Of a DNA stretch of 64,000 nucleotides, positions 7,307 to 16,971 are shown one piece after another (position 1 is the first letter of the stretch; every line of letters starts with the position of its first letter). Below the pieces are notes generated by a model. It saw nothing but the letters and a program-made list of their open reading frames with translations, had not been told where the DNA came from and made no database searches. This stretch comes from CBDCVD01 sp965224015 (GTDB lineage Bacteria > Pseudomonadota > Alphaproteobacteria > Rhizobiales > CBDCVD01), in contig OZ245032.1 in the NCBI GenBank assembly GCA_965224015.1, positions 2,728,001-2,792,000 of the forward strand. The letters run 5' to 3'. The translations under genes were made by a program, and so were the position numbers.

Positions 7307-9466
7307 TAGCCGCGCCCGTAACATCTTGATCAGGTCAACGGCGGCATCGGCAATGACCGTGCCGGGAGGATAGATGGCCCCGGCGCCGGCGGCCATAAGG
7401 GTGTCGTGATCCTGTGGCGGCACCACACCGCCGACGACAATAAGAATATCACCGCGTTCAGCATCGACAAGCGCCTGCCTCAGGGCCGGCACCAGGGTCA
7501 GATGACCCGCCGCCAGGCTGGAAACGCCGACCACATGCACGTCGTTTTCCACCGCCATGCGGGCCACTTCCTCTGGGGTCTGAAACAAGGGCCCAATATC
7601 CACATCAAAGCCCAGATCGGCGAAAGCCGTGGCAATGACCTTTTGCCCGCGATCGTGTCCGTCTTGGCCTATTTTGGCCACAAGAATGCGCGGCCGGCGC
7701 CCATCGTGTTTGATAAAATCCGTGCACAGCATGCGCACATAGGCAATTTTTTCGTCCATGGAACGGGCCTCGCGTTTGTAAACACCGGACACGGCGCGCA
7801 CCTGCGCCTGATGCCGGCCAAAGGCTTTTTCCAGTGCCAAAGAGATCTCCCCAACGCTCGCCTTGGCACGCGCGGCCGCAACCGCAAGAGCCAACAGATT
7901 GCCCGTGCCGCTGGTGCCAGCGTCTGTCAGGGCGGCAAGGGCGGTGTTAACGGCATCCGGGTCTCGTTGCTGGCGCAGACGGGCGAGCTTTTCCAGCTGT
8001 AGGGCGCGCACCGCCGCGTTGTCCACCTGCAGCACGTCAATGTCTTCCTGCGTATCCGGTTGATACCGGTTCACCCCAACCACCACCTGATCGCCCGCAT
8101 CAATTCGCGCCTGGGTGCGCGCCGCCGCTTCCTCGATTTTCAGTTTGGGGATACCGATCTCAATGGCCTTGGCCATTCCGCCCAAGGCCTCGATCTCGTC
8201 AATATGCACCCAGGCCTTGTGCGCCAGATCGTGGGTCAGGCGCTCCACGTAGTAGGCGCCCCCCCAAGGGTCGATAGTGCGGCAGGTGCCGCTTTCGGCC
8301 TGCAGAAAGAGCTGGGTGTTGCGGGCGATACGGGCAGAGAACTCCGAGGGCAGGGCGAGCGCTTCGTCAAGGGCATTGGTGTGCAGGCTTTGGGTGTGAC
8401 CCTGGGTAGCGGCCATGGCCTCGATGCAGGTACGGGTCACGTTGTTGTAAACATCCTGGGCGGTGAGGGACCAGCCGGAGGTTTGGCTATGAGCGCGCAG
8501 GGTCAGGGACTTATTCGCGCGTGGAGAAAAATGCTTATCCATAAGCACGGCCCATAACAGCCGTGCCGCGCGCAGTTTCGCCACCTCCATGAAAAAGTTC
8601 ATGCCAATGGCCCAGAAAAAGGAAAGCCGCGGGGCAAAGTCATCAACATCCAGCCCCGCGTCGCGCCCGCAACGCACGTATTCTATACCGTCGGCAAGGG
8701 TATAGGCGAGTTCAAGGTCCTGGGTGGCTCCGGCCTCCTGCATGTGATAGCCGGAGATGGAGATGGAGTTGAATTTGGGGCAATTTTCCGCGGTATAGCG
8801 AAAAATATCGGAAATGATGCGCATCGATGGCTTGGGTGGATAAATGTAGGTGTTGCGCACCATGAATTCTTTCAAGATATCGTTTTGAATAGTGCCTGTC
8901 AGTTGTGCCGGAACAACGCCTTGCTCCTCGGCGGCCACAATATAAAGCGCCATGGTCGGGATCACCGCTCCATTCATGGTCATGGAGACGGACATCTTGT
9001 CCAAAGGAATACCATCGAAAAGCGTGCGCATGTCGTAGATCGAGTCGATGGCCACACCCGCCATGCCCACATCACCGGCGACCCGCGGATGGTCCGAATC
9101 ATAGCCGCGGTGGGTTGGCAAATCGAAAGCGATAGACAGGCCGCGCTGTCCTGCGGCAAGGTTGCGCCGATAAAATGCGTTCGAGTCCTCGGCACTGGAA
9201 AACCCGGCGTATTGGCGGATCGTCCACGGGCGCTGCACATACATGCTCGGATAGGGGCCACGCAGGAAGGGTGGCAGGCCGGGGTAAGTGTGCAAAAACT
9301 CAAGCCCGTCAATGTCCTCGGGCCCGTATTGCGGTTTAACCGTAATGCCTTCCGGGGTCGTCCAGATCTGGTCAGAAGACGTGGCCGCACGCTGTTGCGG
9401 CATGGCGAATTCTGTGTTGAGAAAATCGGGAAACCGGGACATTCGGATTGCCTCGTTTGTTGTCAT
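7304..9466 (-). CDS. Methylmalonyl-CoA mutase, large (catalytic) subunit
   Basis: A protein of 720 residues. It interconverts methylmalonyl-CoA and succinyl-CoA with adenosylcobalamin, in propionate and branched-chain degradation. The N-terminal TIM barrel carries FLRGPYPSMYVQRPWTIRQYAG and GLSIAFDLPTHRGYDSD. The C-terminal cobalamin-binding domain has the DGHDRGQK loop with the cobalt-ligating histidine, then GVSSLAAGHL. Its start codon overlaps the small-subunit stop in an ATGA tetranucleotide, so the two are co-translated. A family-A repeat touches the stop codon. The family is certain. Confidence 0.96.
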   Translation of the reverse strand: MTTNEAIRMSRFPDFLNTEFAMPQQRAATSSDQIWTTPEGITVKPQYGPEDIDGLEFLHTYPGLPPFLRGPYPSMYVQRPWTIRQYAGFSSAEDSNAFYRRNLAAGQRGLSIAFDLPTHRGYDSDHPRVAGDVGMAGVAIDSIYDMRTLFDGIPLDKMSVSMTMNGAVIPTMALYIVAAEEQGVVPAQLTGTIQNDILKEFMVRNTYIYPPKPSMRIISDIFRYTAENCPKFNSISISGYHMQEAGATQDLELAYTLADGIEYVRCGRDAGLDVDDFAPRLSFFWAIGMNFFMEVAKLRAARLLWAVLMDKHFSPRANKSLTLRAHSQTSGWSLTAQDVYNNVTRTCIEAMAATQGHTQSLHTNALDEALALPSEFSARIARNTQLFLQAESGTCRTIDPWGGAYYVERLTHDLAHKAWVHIDEIEALGGMAKAIEIGIPKLKIEEAAARTQARIDAGDQVVVGVNRYQPDTQEDIDVLQVDNAAVRALQLEKLARLRQQRDPDAVNTALAALTDAGTSGTGNLLALAVAAARAKASVGEISLALEKAFGRHQAQVRAVSGVYKREARSMDEKIAYVRMLCTDFIKHDGRRPRILVAKIGQDGHDRGQKVIATAFADLGFDVDIGPLFQTPEEVARMAVENDVHVVGVSSLAAGHLTLVPALRQALVDAERGDILIVVGGVVPPQDHDTLMAAGAGAIYPPGTVIADAAVDLIKMLRARL

Positions 9467-11478
9467 GATGACGGGAAAGAGGAGGGGTTCCCGCCGTAAA
9501 GGCGAAGAACCGTGCCGAGCGTGTCGGGAATGTCGCGCCCGTCGAACAAAAAGTCGTCCACACCCGCCGCCCGGAAATCAGCCTCCGCCGTGCCGCATGC
9601 GCCAACCATAAAGATACGCTCCGCCCCTGCACCCTTGAGCGCACGGGCCACGGCGACAGCCTCTGCCGCATAGTGCGCGTCGTCGCCGCAAATACAGGCG
9701 CATCTTGCCAATTTGTCTTGAAATGTACCAACAAGCGCATCCTGATTCGTTGCGCCGGTTACATTAGCAAAGCCGTCATTGGTGAGGGATTCGATACCCC
9801 CGGCAGAAAAGAAGTTGGTGGCGTAGGTCGCGGCTATGGAAAACGACGCGAGCGGTCCGAGATTGGCCAGAAATACCCTTGGGCGGTGACCGGTTTGCGC
9901 AAATATCGTTTCGGAAAGCCGCTGCAAGGTCTCAAAGGGCTCGGCATCGCGCCACTGCACCAGGGGAGCGCTGGTGTGCTTGGGATATGGCGTCGAGACC
10001 TTACCCGGGCGTTTGAAAGCGTCACGGGGAGTTCCCTGTTTGATCGCCTCAACCATTTCATCGAACCAGGTATCTTTGCTGACATCAATATCGACTGTCT
10101 GCTCAATTGCCGGGGCTGGTGCTGGCAAAGGGAGCGTTTCGATCGGTGTGCCGCGCATTTCAGGAGGCTGAGGATAGTGTGATACGCCGACGAGGGGTAT
10201 GGCGCGGGTAGCGATCTGCCTTCTTTTTTTGTCCGCCATCTGCGTGATCCGCCGTTGTACAAAGCCGGCTTTTAAGGCATGCGCCAGGCCGCCTTCGCGT
10301 TCAATGCTTTGGAAAAAGCGCCAGCCTGCGTTGCACAGGCCCTGCGTCAGGTCCTCAATCACGCCGGCTCCGGCGGCGGGATCGGCAACCTTAGCCAGAT
10401 GAGACTCTTCTTGCAGGATCATCTGGATGTTGCGGGCAATACGCCGGGAATGGGCGTCCGGCAGGCCAAGAGCATAAGCAAAGGGTAGCAATGTCACCGC
10501 ATCGGCACCGCCAAGTCCGGCAGCAAACCCTGCCAGGGTCGTGCGCAATATGTTCACATGAGGATCATCTTTGGCCATCATCTGCACCGCACTTTCGGCG
10601 TGCAGGCAAAGTGGCGTCTCAGGCAATGCCACAACCTGCGCCAGACGCGCCCAAAGCAACCGCGCGGCCCGCAGCTTGGCGATTACAAGAAACTGGTCCG
10701 CATCGGCACTAAAAATTATCATTGGTGCGCGTGTGTACGTGGCAAGGTCAAGCCCCCCCTCTTCACACCAGCGCATGTATTGCACAAGGGTTGCCAGGGC
10801 GATCCCGAGTTCCTGGGCAGGGCTGGCACCGGCACCGTGGTGGGCCCGCAAATCAGCGCATAGCAGGGTTCTGGAAATGCCTCTTGCTTGAAATCCGTAT
10901 ATAATGCGTCTGTAACGATCCGGCACGAGATCAAAGGCCGTATTGGGTACGCCGCGACGGGCAAAACGGGCGAGGGGCTCGACACAGGGGGCGATGGCGA
11001 TGTTTTCAACGCCTGTGCTGGCTGCAATACTATCGACAAACGCTGCCACAAGGGGATTTACGAAGCGGCCCCCATCAATGCGCACCAGGGTTTTGCAGAC
11101 ATCAACATCGGCCAGCAAGGTTTGCATGTCGCGCAACGTTTGAGCCCTTAGGCCCCCTGCGCCCGCTGTCAGGGAATCTGCAAACACCAACACCAACCCG
11201 GTGGCGCCATTATCAAGATCAGCAAGCAATTGCCTTCTGGCGCGGTTCAAGTCCGGATCATCGGCCCGCTGCATGACTGTCCAGGCTCCGGGTCGAACAT
11301 TGGCAAGCGGTGGCGTCCGTGCGCCGGGATAAAGTGGCTCAATACGCAAATTATCTGCGGTGTGGGAAACCAACTGGTCATCAAAGTCGGCTCCCCCAAG
11401 CGCTTTTTGCACTAACCCTCGCCAAGCCTCTTCGTCGACTTGGGCAAATTCATTAATCAAGTTTCCTGCGCTGCCCAT
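9463..11478 (-). CDS. Methylmalonyl-CoA mutase, small subunit
   Basis: A protein of 671 residues, homologous to the large subunit but without an intact cobalamin DXHXXG loop. In heterodimeric mutases this chain is structural. Shared features include a degenerate barrel (FLVIAKLRAARLLWARL) and a C-terminal Rossmann-like half (RPRVFLANLGPLASFS). I chose ATG at 11478 because AAAGGAG sits directly upstream. A longer reading frame continues into the family-A repeat at 11506-11610 and its first 23 residues would be repeat-encoded, so it is unlikely. It forms a two-gene operon with the large subunit. Confidence 0.93.
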   Translation of the reverse strand: MGSAGNLINEFAQVDEEAWRGLVQKALGGADFDDQLVSHTADNLRIEPLYPGARTPPLANVRPGAWTVMQRADDPDLNRARRQLLADLDNGATGLVLVFADSLTAGAGGLRAQTLRDMQTLLADVDVCKTLVRIDGGRFVNPLVAAFVDSIAASTGVENIAIAPCVEPLARFARRGVPNTAFDLVPDRYRRIIYGFQARGISRTLLCADLRAHHGAGASPAQELGIALATLVQYMRWCEEGGLDLATYTRAPMIIFSADADQFLVIAKLRAARLLWARLAQVVALPETPLCLHAESAVQMMAKDDPHVNILRTTLAGFAAGLGGADAVTLLPFAYALGLPDAHSRRIARNIQMILQEESHLAKVADPAAGAGVIEDLTQGLCNAGWRFFQSIEREGGLAHALKAGFVQRRITQMADKKRRQIATRAIPLVGVSHYPQPPEMRGTPIETLPLPAPAPAIEQTVDIDVSKDTWFDEMVEAIKQGTPRDAFKRPGKVSTPYPKHTSAPLVQWRDAEPFETLQRLSETIFAQTGHRPRVFLANLGPLASFSIAATYATNFFSAGGIESLTNDGFANVTGATNQDALVGTFQDKLARCACICGDDAHYAAEAVAVARALKGAGAERIFMVGACGTAEADFRAAGVDDFLFDGRDIPDTLGTVLRLYGGNPSSFPSS

Positions 11479-11505
11479 TGCGCTCCTTTCGATGACGTTG
11501 CGTTT

Positions 11506-11610
11506 TATACCAAGGGCCTTTAACAATGACTCATGGATTAGCGTCAAAGAGGTATGTTATCAAGGCAGTACACCAGTCAGCGTGTCTATAAAGCCAATAC
11601 CGCTGGTATT
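11506..11610 (+). repeat. Family A repeat, copy 5
   Basis: A full-length, near-consensus copy ending in ATACCGCTGGTATT. It lies 28 bp upstream of the methylmalonyl-CoA mutase small-subunit start, in reverse orientation to that gene, within its promoter region. Confidence 0.88.
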
Positions 11611-11718
11611 ATGCCTGCGACATCGGCTATAGCAGATCCTCTTGCCCTGCATGATGTTTTGATGTTTATCATGCAATAGAGCGCAATGCCACCGTATCAC
11701 TGGTGCGGTGTTTGAATT

Positions 11719-11823
11719 TATACCAGCGATATGGGCTTTATATAAACGCCAGTTGGTGTAGGGCCTTGCTAACACACCGCTTTGACGTTAATCCATGAGT
11801 CATCGTCAAGGACCCCTGGTATA
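11719..11823 (-). repeat. Family A repeat, copy 6
   Basis: A full-length copy, inverted relative to copy 5 and 108 bp from it. Together they form a widely spaced inverted pair in the divergent promoter region between the mutase operon and the YbaN-like gene, whose start is 38 bp beyond this copy. Confidence 0.85.
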
Positions 11824-11861
11824 AATAGACGTTTCCCAATGGTCCTTTTATCGAGGCTGTC

Positions 11862-12236
11862 ATGCGGCGACTTTTCTGGATGATCGGGGGTTGGGTGGCC
11901 TTGGCTGTGGGGGTTCTTGGCGTGTTCTTGCCCCTCCTGCCCACGACACCATTTTTACTCGCCGCGGCCTTTTGCTTTGCCCGGGGGTCCGAGCGTACCT
12001 ATCGATGGCTATTAGGCCACCGCCTGTTCGGTCCGCCCATTCACGATTGGAACGCCTATGGCGCCATATCGCGTCGTGCGAAATGGGCGGCCATGATCGC
12101 CATTGTTCTTGTTGTTGTCATTTCCTATATCGCGGGGGTTGGCATCCCTGTGATGGCCATCCAGATCGCGGTCCTTGCGGTGGTGAGTGGGTTTATCCTA
12201 AGTCGGCCTTTTCCACCGGATGAGGGCGAACATTGA
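11862..12236 (+). CDS. DUF454 (YbaN-like) inner-membrane protein
   Basis: A protein of 124 residues with three to four hydrophobic segments. The N-terminus (RLFWMIGGWVALAVGVLGVFLPLLPTTPFLLAAAFCFARGS) is the diagnostic DUF454 stretch. GPPIHDWNAYGAISRRAKW and a C-terminal hydrophobic hairpin follow. The role of the family is unknown. Its last 44 bp overlap, convergently, the 3' end of the AMP-ligase gene, so both transcripts would carry antisense tails. Confidence 0.88.
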   Translation: MRRLFWMIGGWVALAVGVLGVFLPLLPTTPFLLAAAFCFARGSERTYRWLLGHRLFGPPIHDWNAYGAISRRAKWAAMIAIVLVVVISYIAGVGIPVMAIQIAVLAVVSGFILSRPFPPDEGEH

Positions 12237-13653
12237 GCTTACGCCGCAAGGCAGGGTAGTCAACCTTGGAGCGATGCCTTTTGTCGAGGGGGATCGTTTT
12301 GACCGGCAAAACAGCAATGTTGCCTATTTTGGCTGCGCGCGTTTTCCATATTTCCGTGTTCTGTTTGTCTCCTTCGATCGCGAGTATAGGCTGGCTTTTT
12401 CTGTGTACCAGAGCGCACCGTCTAACCCCGGGCCAGGACCGCGCCGCAACCTCTACAGCAAAAGGAAAATATTCTCCCACGCGCCCGTCCATGCGCCCGA
12501 GCAGCCATAATCTGCCTTGCCCATCGAGGCGTCCCGCATCTCCCGTGCGATGCCAGATATCGCCGTCGAGGGTCAATTTTGTTCCCCTGTCATGATCCGG
12601 GTTCAGGTATCCCCTGTTGACATGGGGACCGGTGACCACGATTTCATGGTCAATAAGCCGGAGCGATAGGTCATGAACCGGGCGTCCTGCCAACAACCCC
12701 GCGCCCCTTGCCATGGCCTTCCAGTCCTCGGTGCGGATATCACGTGCGTTGACTTCGGCGATCGGCTCTGCCTCGGTTGATCCATAGACCGCCGTTACCG
12801 TGGCATGGGGAACATGGGCAAGCAGACCCTGCATAATATCGGGAAACACAGGTCCGCCGCCGGTGATGATATGGGACAGGTTGTCAATGACCGGAGCGTG
12901 CAGGATCGCCTCGCATACGGAGGGCGGAACGAGCATCCGGGTCACGGCATGGGTGCGGGCAAATGTAAAAAGCGCCTGTGCATTAATCCTGTGCTGCCGG
13001 CGCAAATCCCAATTGGGCAGTACCGACGTGATCCCAAGGCCGAGATTGGCGAGTACAAAAACCGGAAAGCCGACCAGGTCCACGGGTCGTTTGTGGGGCG
13101 CCGCGTCTGGTCGCAGCAAAGGTGTTACGGCCCTGCTTTGCTGCACTAAAAAGTCGTGGCTGCGTGGGATACACTTCGGCGCGCCGGTTGCGCCACTGGT
13201 AAATGACAACAGCGCCGGATCACCGCCAGTGTTCTGGGCGGCGATGTCCTTGCGTGCCCCGTGATCACCGGTGGTAAGGCGCACCGGAATTGCGCGCAGT
13301 GGTCCAAATCCAAAGGCGGCCAGATGAACGAGCGCTCCGGCCAACAGTGCCTTCGGGCGGGTCACCTGTGCAGCATGGCGCAGTCCCCCAAGGCCAAGGG
13401 CCGGCTCGGGAAAAACCGCGACCGCCCCCAGGCGCCAAAGTGCCGCCAGGCTAGCGTAGAGGTGCGCATTGAGGGGAATGGCCAGCAACACCCGGTCGCC
13501 CTTTGCAATCCCCTTTTGCCGCCAGCCACCGGCCAGGCGCTGGGCGATATGGTCAAGTGCGGCAAATGTGGTGGCCCGGCCCTTACCGTCAATGAGTGCA
13601 ATGCGCTCGGGGTGACGCAGAACACGGCTTTGAAAAATCTCAAGCAGGGACAT
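12193..13653 (-). CDS. Acyl-AMP ligase / acyl-CoA synthetase-like (ANL superfamily)
   Basis: A protein of 486 residues, short for an acyl-CoA synthetase (usually 500-550) but with the main motifs. They are the P-loop TSGATGAPKCIPRSHD, the adenine-binding YGSTEAEPI, the GDIWHRTGDAGRLD and WLLGRMDGRVG hinge region, and a late lysine (RHRSKVDYPAL) as in motif A10. It should adenylate a carboxylic acid and perhaps pass it to CoA or another acceptor. It is the last gene of the HMG-CoA reductase operon, 38 bp after the GNAT gene. I infer it activates an acyl group for the product made there; the substrate is unknown. Confidence 0.85.
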   Translation of the reverse strand: MSLLEIFQSRVLRHPERIALIDGKGRATTFAALDHIAQRLAGGWRQKGIAKGDRVLLAIPLNAHLYASLAALWRLGAVAVFPEPALGLGGLRHAAQVTRPKALLAGALVHLAAFGFGPLRAIPVRLTTGDHGARKDIAAQNTGGDPALLSFTSGATGAPKCIPRSHDFLVQQSRAVTPLLRPDAAPHKRPVDLVGFPVFVLANLGLGITSVLPNWDLRRQHRINAQALFTFARTHAVTRMLVPPSVCEAILHAPVIDNLSHIITGGGPVFPDIMQGLLAHVPHATVTAVYGSTEAEPIAEVNARDIRTEDWKAMARGAGLLAGRPVHDLSLRLIDHEIVVTGPHVNRGYLNPDHDRGTKLTLDGDIWHRTGDAGRLDGQGRLWLLGRMDGRVGEYFPFAVEVAARSWPGVRRCALVHRKSQPILAIEGDKQNTEIWKTRAAKIGNIAVLPVKTIPLDKRHRSKVDYPALRRKLNVRPHPVEKADLG

Positions 13654-13691
13654 GGGGTGCCTTTAGGACGGCTGTCAACGGGCCTTCGTAC

Positions 13692-14564
13692 TCATAGTTT
13701 CTTGCCCATCAAGGCGTAGCGGCGAAAAATCTCGCCATTGTGGCGTGCACTGCGATCAAGGGAGATGTTGGTTTCGTTCATCAGGGCATGAATGACCGCT
13801 TTAAAACCAAACTCACGCGCGCGGTTGTGGATTGCGTCCAGCATCATGTGTCCGGCCCCGCGTCGGACACTGGCATAGGTCTTGTAAATGAGTGCGCGCG
13901 GCGACGTTCCTTCGAGTACATTGGGAATGGCAAAGGAAAAGCCGACAAAGTCACCGGCATTGTCGCGCACGAACAGAATAAAGCGGCGATCCATAAAGGG
14001 TACCACCGGTCGATAAAGGGCAAAGAACGCGGCTTCAGAAATCGGCTTGTAAAACGGGTTCTGGGAAAATGCGTTGAGAGACAGGGTGTGCACTTTGCGT
14101 AAAAAACCATTGGTGTCCGATCCATCCCATGTCTCAAGGGATAGGCCTGAAGCCGCCGGCTGTGCAGCCGCGGGTATGTTGTCGACCGTTACGCGCGCAG
14201 AAACATAAGTGGCGACAGGGTGAAATCCGGCACGACGGAAGGCCTCCTCCTCCCAGGGCTCACAGGTTGGCTCAAGAAAGAACGCCGGTGAACCATCGCT
14301 CTCAAGTACCAACCGATAAGTGTGCCATGTGTCCCCGTCCATGGGACCGATAACGGCTTCGAAGCCTTCGTCCGTCAATTGCCGTGTCACCTGCTGAAGC
14401 AGCGCCGTGCCTGCCTCGACACTTTTGCAGGCAAAGGCGCCAACAGAAGCTGTCTTGGCTCCGTCCCAGGTCGGCGCTTCCCGATAGAGGCGGCAGGACG
14501 CGCCATCCTGCGTGATTTTTTCACCAGCCATAGCCATGCCATTGCCCTCACATCTGCCTGTCAT
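13692..14564 (-). CDS. GNAT-like N-acyltransferase
   Basis: A protein of 290 residues. The C-terminal half (about residues 130-290) looks like a GNAT fold: FILFVRDNAGDFVGFSFAIP for the central strands, then KTYASVRRGAGHMMLDAIHNRAREFGFKAVIHALM, the acyl-CoA-binding turn and helix. The N-terminal half (about 20-120) is also GNAT-like in pattern but weaker. Its ATG overlaps the stop of the kinase-like gene (ATGA), so it is coupled to the lipid operon. Acyl transfer onto an amine is the likely activity; the acceptor could be the aminocarboxypropyl group supplied by the DUF3419 enzyme (inference). Confidence 0.7.
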   Translation of the reverse strand: MTGRCEGNGMAMAGEKITQDGASCRLYREAPTWDGAKTASVGAFACKSVEAGTALLQQVTRQLTDEGFEAVIGPMDGDTWHTYRLVLESDGSPAFFLEPTCEPWEEEAFRRAGFHPVATYVSARVTVDNIPAAAQPAASGLSLETWDGSDTNGFLRKVHTLSLNAFSQNPFYKPISEAAFFALYRPVVPFMDRRFILFVRDNAGDFVGFSFAIPNVLEGTSPRALIYKTYASVRRGAGHMMLDAIHNRAREFGFKAVIHALMNETNISLDRSARHNGEIFRRYALMGKKL

Positions 14565-15874
14565 CCGTTCCAGGCGCGCATCGCAAATGCCAAAAACGGT
14601 ATCACGAGCGCAAGAAGCGCGACCTTGAACGCCCGTCGGTTATTAAAATGGCGCTCCAGTAACAAGGCCGCCCCTGCACAAACCCCCATGATGATGGCCA
14701 AAAGCACATGAAAGTCCCCTCGGCTATTATTCGCAAGCCCCCTGTTTTGCGCAACAATCAGAAAAAACGCGACCCCCGTTACCATAATCAACCCCCCCAG
14801 GACGGGCATCAGGGCGCGATTATGACGTAGCGCAAGACAGGCAAATCCAATTGTCATGCCAGCAAATGTCATATTGTAATAATTAATGGCATTGACGCCA
14901 CTCATATCCCCCAGCATAAGCCAGAACAACGACACAACGGCGATCACCACAATGAGCGCCAGATCGGGTTGAGGATCCGATGACGGGCGGGCCCTGTGCG
15001 CGATCATGTGTGCGAATACCGTCATCATGGGCAGTACCGCATTGTGAATCAACGCAAACGAGCCGATGAGAAAAAACATGATCCCATAGGCACGTGCGGT
15101 GTGCGCGTTAAACGCAAAGATTTGCGCTAGAAGAAGAATAGCAACAACTGCCAGGACAAAAAGGGTAACCAGAATAAGTAAAGTCTGGGCACTGGCCTGT
15201 AAATACGTTTGCAAAAACAGATGGATGCCAATGGGGACGAACAGGTTGTCAAACCCGCGCCAGCTATCCGCCTCCACCAGCGCGCCAAAGACGGCAATCA
15301 CCAGCGCGAGGCCGATCACATTAATGCGGGCGATATCGGTGAGCAAAAGCAAAATGACCATCGCCACGATCCAGGTGATAAGGAAAAACATCACCACGCC
15401 CTCAAGGCTTTTGGTTCCGTCCTCGACGGTAAAAAGCCTTCGTCCGTAGCGACTGCCGGTAAGGGCAGCCGCCGCATCCGCGAGGGTCAACACCGCGATG
15501 GGCAATACATACAGGACGATCTCCTCACGCGCGCGCAAATAGGTGATACCGATAGCCGCGGCAAACAGAAAATCACCGTAGGACGTGCGCCCGACACTAT
15601 GCAATGCACTGCCGATACCGTCCTGCGCGTGGCGCGGCAGGCGCAAAACCAACATAATCACAATGGCCAGACCAAGAATGAGAAGCACCGGCCATTGATC
15701 GCTAAAAATCAGGGGAAACATCAGCGCACTCAGACCGATGGCCACATGCACCAGCTTGCGCTGTACTTCAGGGGGCCAGTGCCAGTGATCTCCCGACCTC
15801 TTGACGCAGGCCACAAGCGCGAGCAAAACGCCGATCACGATCAGGCTTATCGCCACTTGCCAGATGAGGGTCAC
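14561..15874 (-). CDS. Dolichol/phytol kinase-like polytopic membrane protein
   Basis: A protein of 437 residues, almost wholly hydrophobic with about 12 membrane segments. The first ~215 residues match the CTP-dependent lipid kinase / phosphatidate cytidylyltransferase-like family: RKLVHVAIGLSALMFPLIF near residue 39, GRTSYGDFLFAAAIG, LADAAAALTGSRYGRR and the EDGTKSLEG loop. The C-terminal ~200 residues are an extra membrane domain I do not recognise. The family phosphorylates long-chain alcohols or diacylglycerol at the membrane. The start overlaps the DUF3419 gene stop by 4 bp. A prenol substrate would fit the UbiA and HMG-CoA reductase genes upstream (inference). Confidence 0.75.
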   Translation of the reverse strand: MTLIWQVAISLIVIGVLLALVACVKRSGDHWHWPPEVQRKLVHVAIGLSALMFPLIFSDQWPVLLILGLAIVIMLVLRLPRHAQDGIGSALHSVGRTSYGDFLFAAAIGITYLRAREEIVLYVLPIAVLTLADAAAALTGSRYGRRLFTVEDGTKSLEGVVMFFLITWIVAMVILLLLTDIARINVIGLALVIAVFGALVEADSWRGFDNLFVPIGIHLFLQTYLQASAQTLLILVTLFVLAVVAILLLAQIFAFNAHTARAYGIMFFLIGSFALIHNAVLPMMTVFAHMIAHRARPSSDPQPDLALIVVIAVVSLFWLMLGDMSGVNAINYYNMTFAGMTIGFACLALRHNRALMPVLGGLIMVTGVAFFLIVAQNRGLANNSRGDFHVLLAIIMGVCAGAALLLERHFNNRRAFKVALLALVIPFLAFAMRAWNG

Positions 15875-16971
15875 GGGTGCACTTCCTCGATGACGAAATC
15901 CGAATAGAAAAAGGCCTTGTCCTGCGCCTTCAACTGGTCTTCAAGGGCTTTTTGCCGCGCGACCCGGTGGGCAAGCGACGCAGGCACACGGCGTGGCACC
16001 AGCATGTTCCAATAAACAAAGCGTGCGCGCGGGTTTGCCACGGCCAGCAAGCGCTCATAAACCCGCGTTGCGGTATCTGTGTCCATGTACTCGAAAATAT
16101 CGGACAGGTTCAAGCCGTCGATCCGCTCCTTGGGATTTAGCACCTGATCGAGCGAGCCGTGGCGAATATCAAGGCGGGAAAGGCGGTTGCGGATCGTTTC
16201 ATAGTGACAGGCGCGCCAGGCAAAGGGCAGGGCGTTCCCATGAGTGCCGCGCATAATCCAGTGGAGATAGGGATTTTGCACCGGATCAAGGCTTACAAAG
16301 GCATGTTCAATGCGTTGCGTCACGTGTTGGGTGATACTCTTCTCCACATGGTCAAAAAACGCCGGGTCCCGTCCCAATCGTCCCATGACAAAGCGGGAAA
16401 AGAAAACATTTAAAAGTATCCTCCAGCGCAGGGAGTTCCAGGTGGAGGCGAGGAATTCCTTGCGCGCCGGTTCGCTACGGGGTGCAAATATCGCGTCAAG
16501 GGTTCGGCGCGAATGAACAAGCGGCAGAAAATATTTGCGGAAAATGCGAAAATAGCGCTCGAACTTACCAATCCCGCCCAGGCCATGGGCGATAACATCA
16601 GCGCGTTTATCGCGCCAGAAAGCGCGTGAGGCCCGCGGCAGGGCGGGCATCAAAGCTTCGAACAATGCTCCCCGATCCGAACTCGCACGGGAACCCATCA
16701 AGGCAAGAAACTTGTCATGCGACAGACGTTCATAAGCGGCAATGCGTATTCGCAACGCCTCAATCTGCGCCTGCGACAGGTCCGCGACAATCACCTGCGC
16801 AGGGTCAAGAGTAAGCATGGCAAGAGCATTGTCGCCAGCAGAACAGATGGACACCAGCGTTGCTCCGGGCGGCGTTGCCAAAGCGCGGACCAAAATGTCC
16901 GCATCCTCCCATAGCTGCGCATAGCGGATAATGTCGAACCGGGCTCTGGCACCGATATCATTGTCTGTCAT
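15871..16971 (-). CDS. DUF3419 / BtaA-like S-adenosylmethionine-dependent transferase
   Basis: A protein of 366 residues. The SAM-binding segment is LVSICSAGDNALAMLTLDP...VIVADLSQAQIEAL near residues 35-65, close to the BtaA pattern. QLWEDADILVRAL precedes it, and LSDIFEYMD with FVYWNMLVPRR follow. BtaA moves the 3-amino-3-carboxypropyl group of SAM onto diacylglycerol in betaine-lipid synthesis. No btaB (N-methyltransferase) lies next to it, so the end product is probably not the standard betaine lipid. The ATG at 16971 overlaps the preceding gene by 14 bp; a longer frame of 29 more residues lies wholly inside that gene and is less likely. Confidence 0.82.
   Translation of the reverse strand: MTDNDIGARARFDIIRYAQLWEDADILVRALATPPGATLVSICSAGDNALAMLTLDPAQVIVADLSQAQIEALRIRIAAYERLSHDKFLALMGSRASSDRGALFEALMPALPRASRAFWRDKRADVIAHGLGGIGKFERYFRIFRKYFLPLVHSRRTLDAIFAPRSEPARKEFLASTWNSLRWRILLNVFFSRFVMGRLGRDPAFFDHVEKSITQHVTQRIEHAFVSLDPVQNPYLHWIMRGTHGNALPFAWRACHYETIRNRLSRLDIRHGSLDQVLNPKERIDGLNLSDIFEYMDTDTATRVYERLLAVANPRARFVYWNMLVPRRVPASLAHRVARQKALEDQLKAQDKAFFYSDFVIEEVHP

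Noticed and set aside
9673..10182. Plus-strand open frames opposite the methylmalonyl-CoA mutase genes
   Set aside because: They are antisense shadows in GC-rich coding DNA without domains or ribosome sites.
15871..16971. Calling the DUF3419 gene a true betaine-lipid btaA
   Set aside because: No btaB-type methyltransferase is adjacent and the operon context differs, so only BtaA-like is justified.
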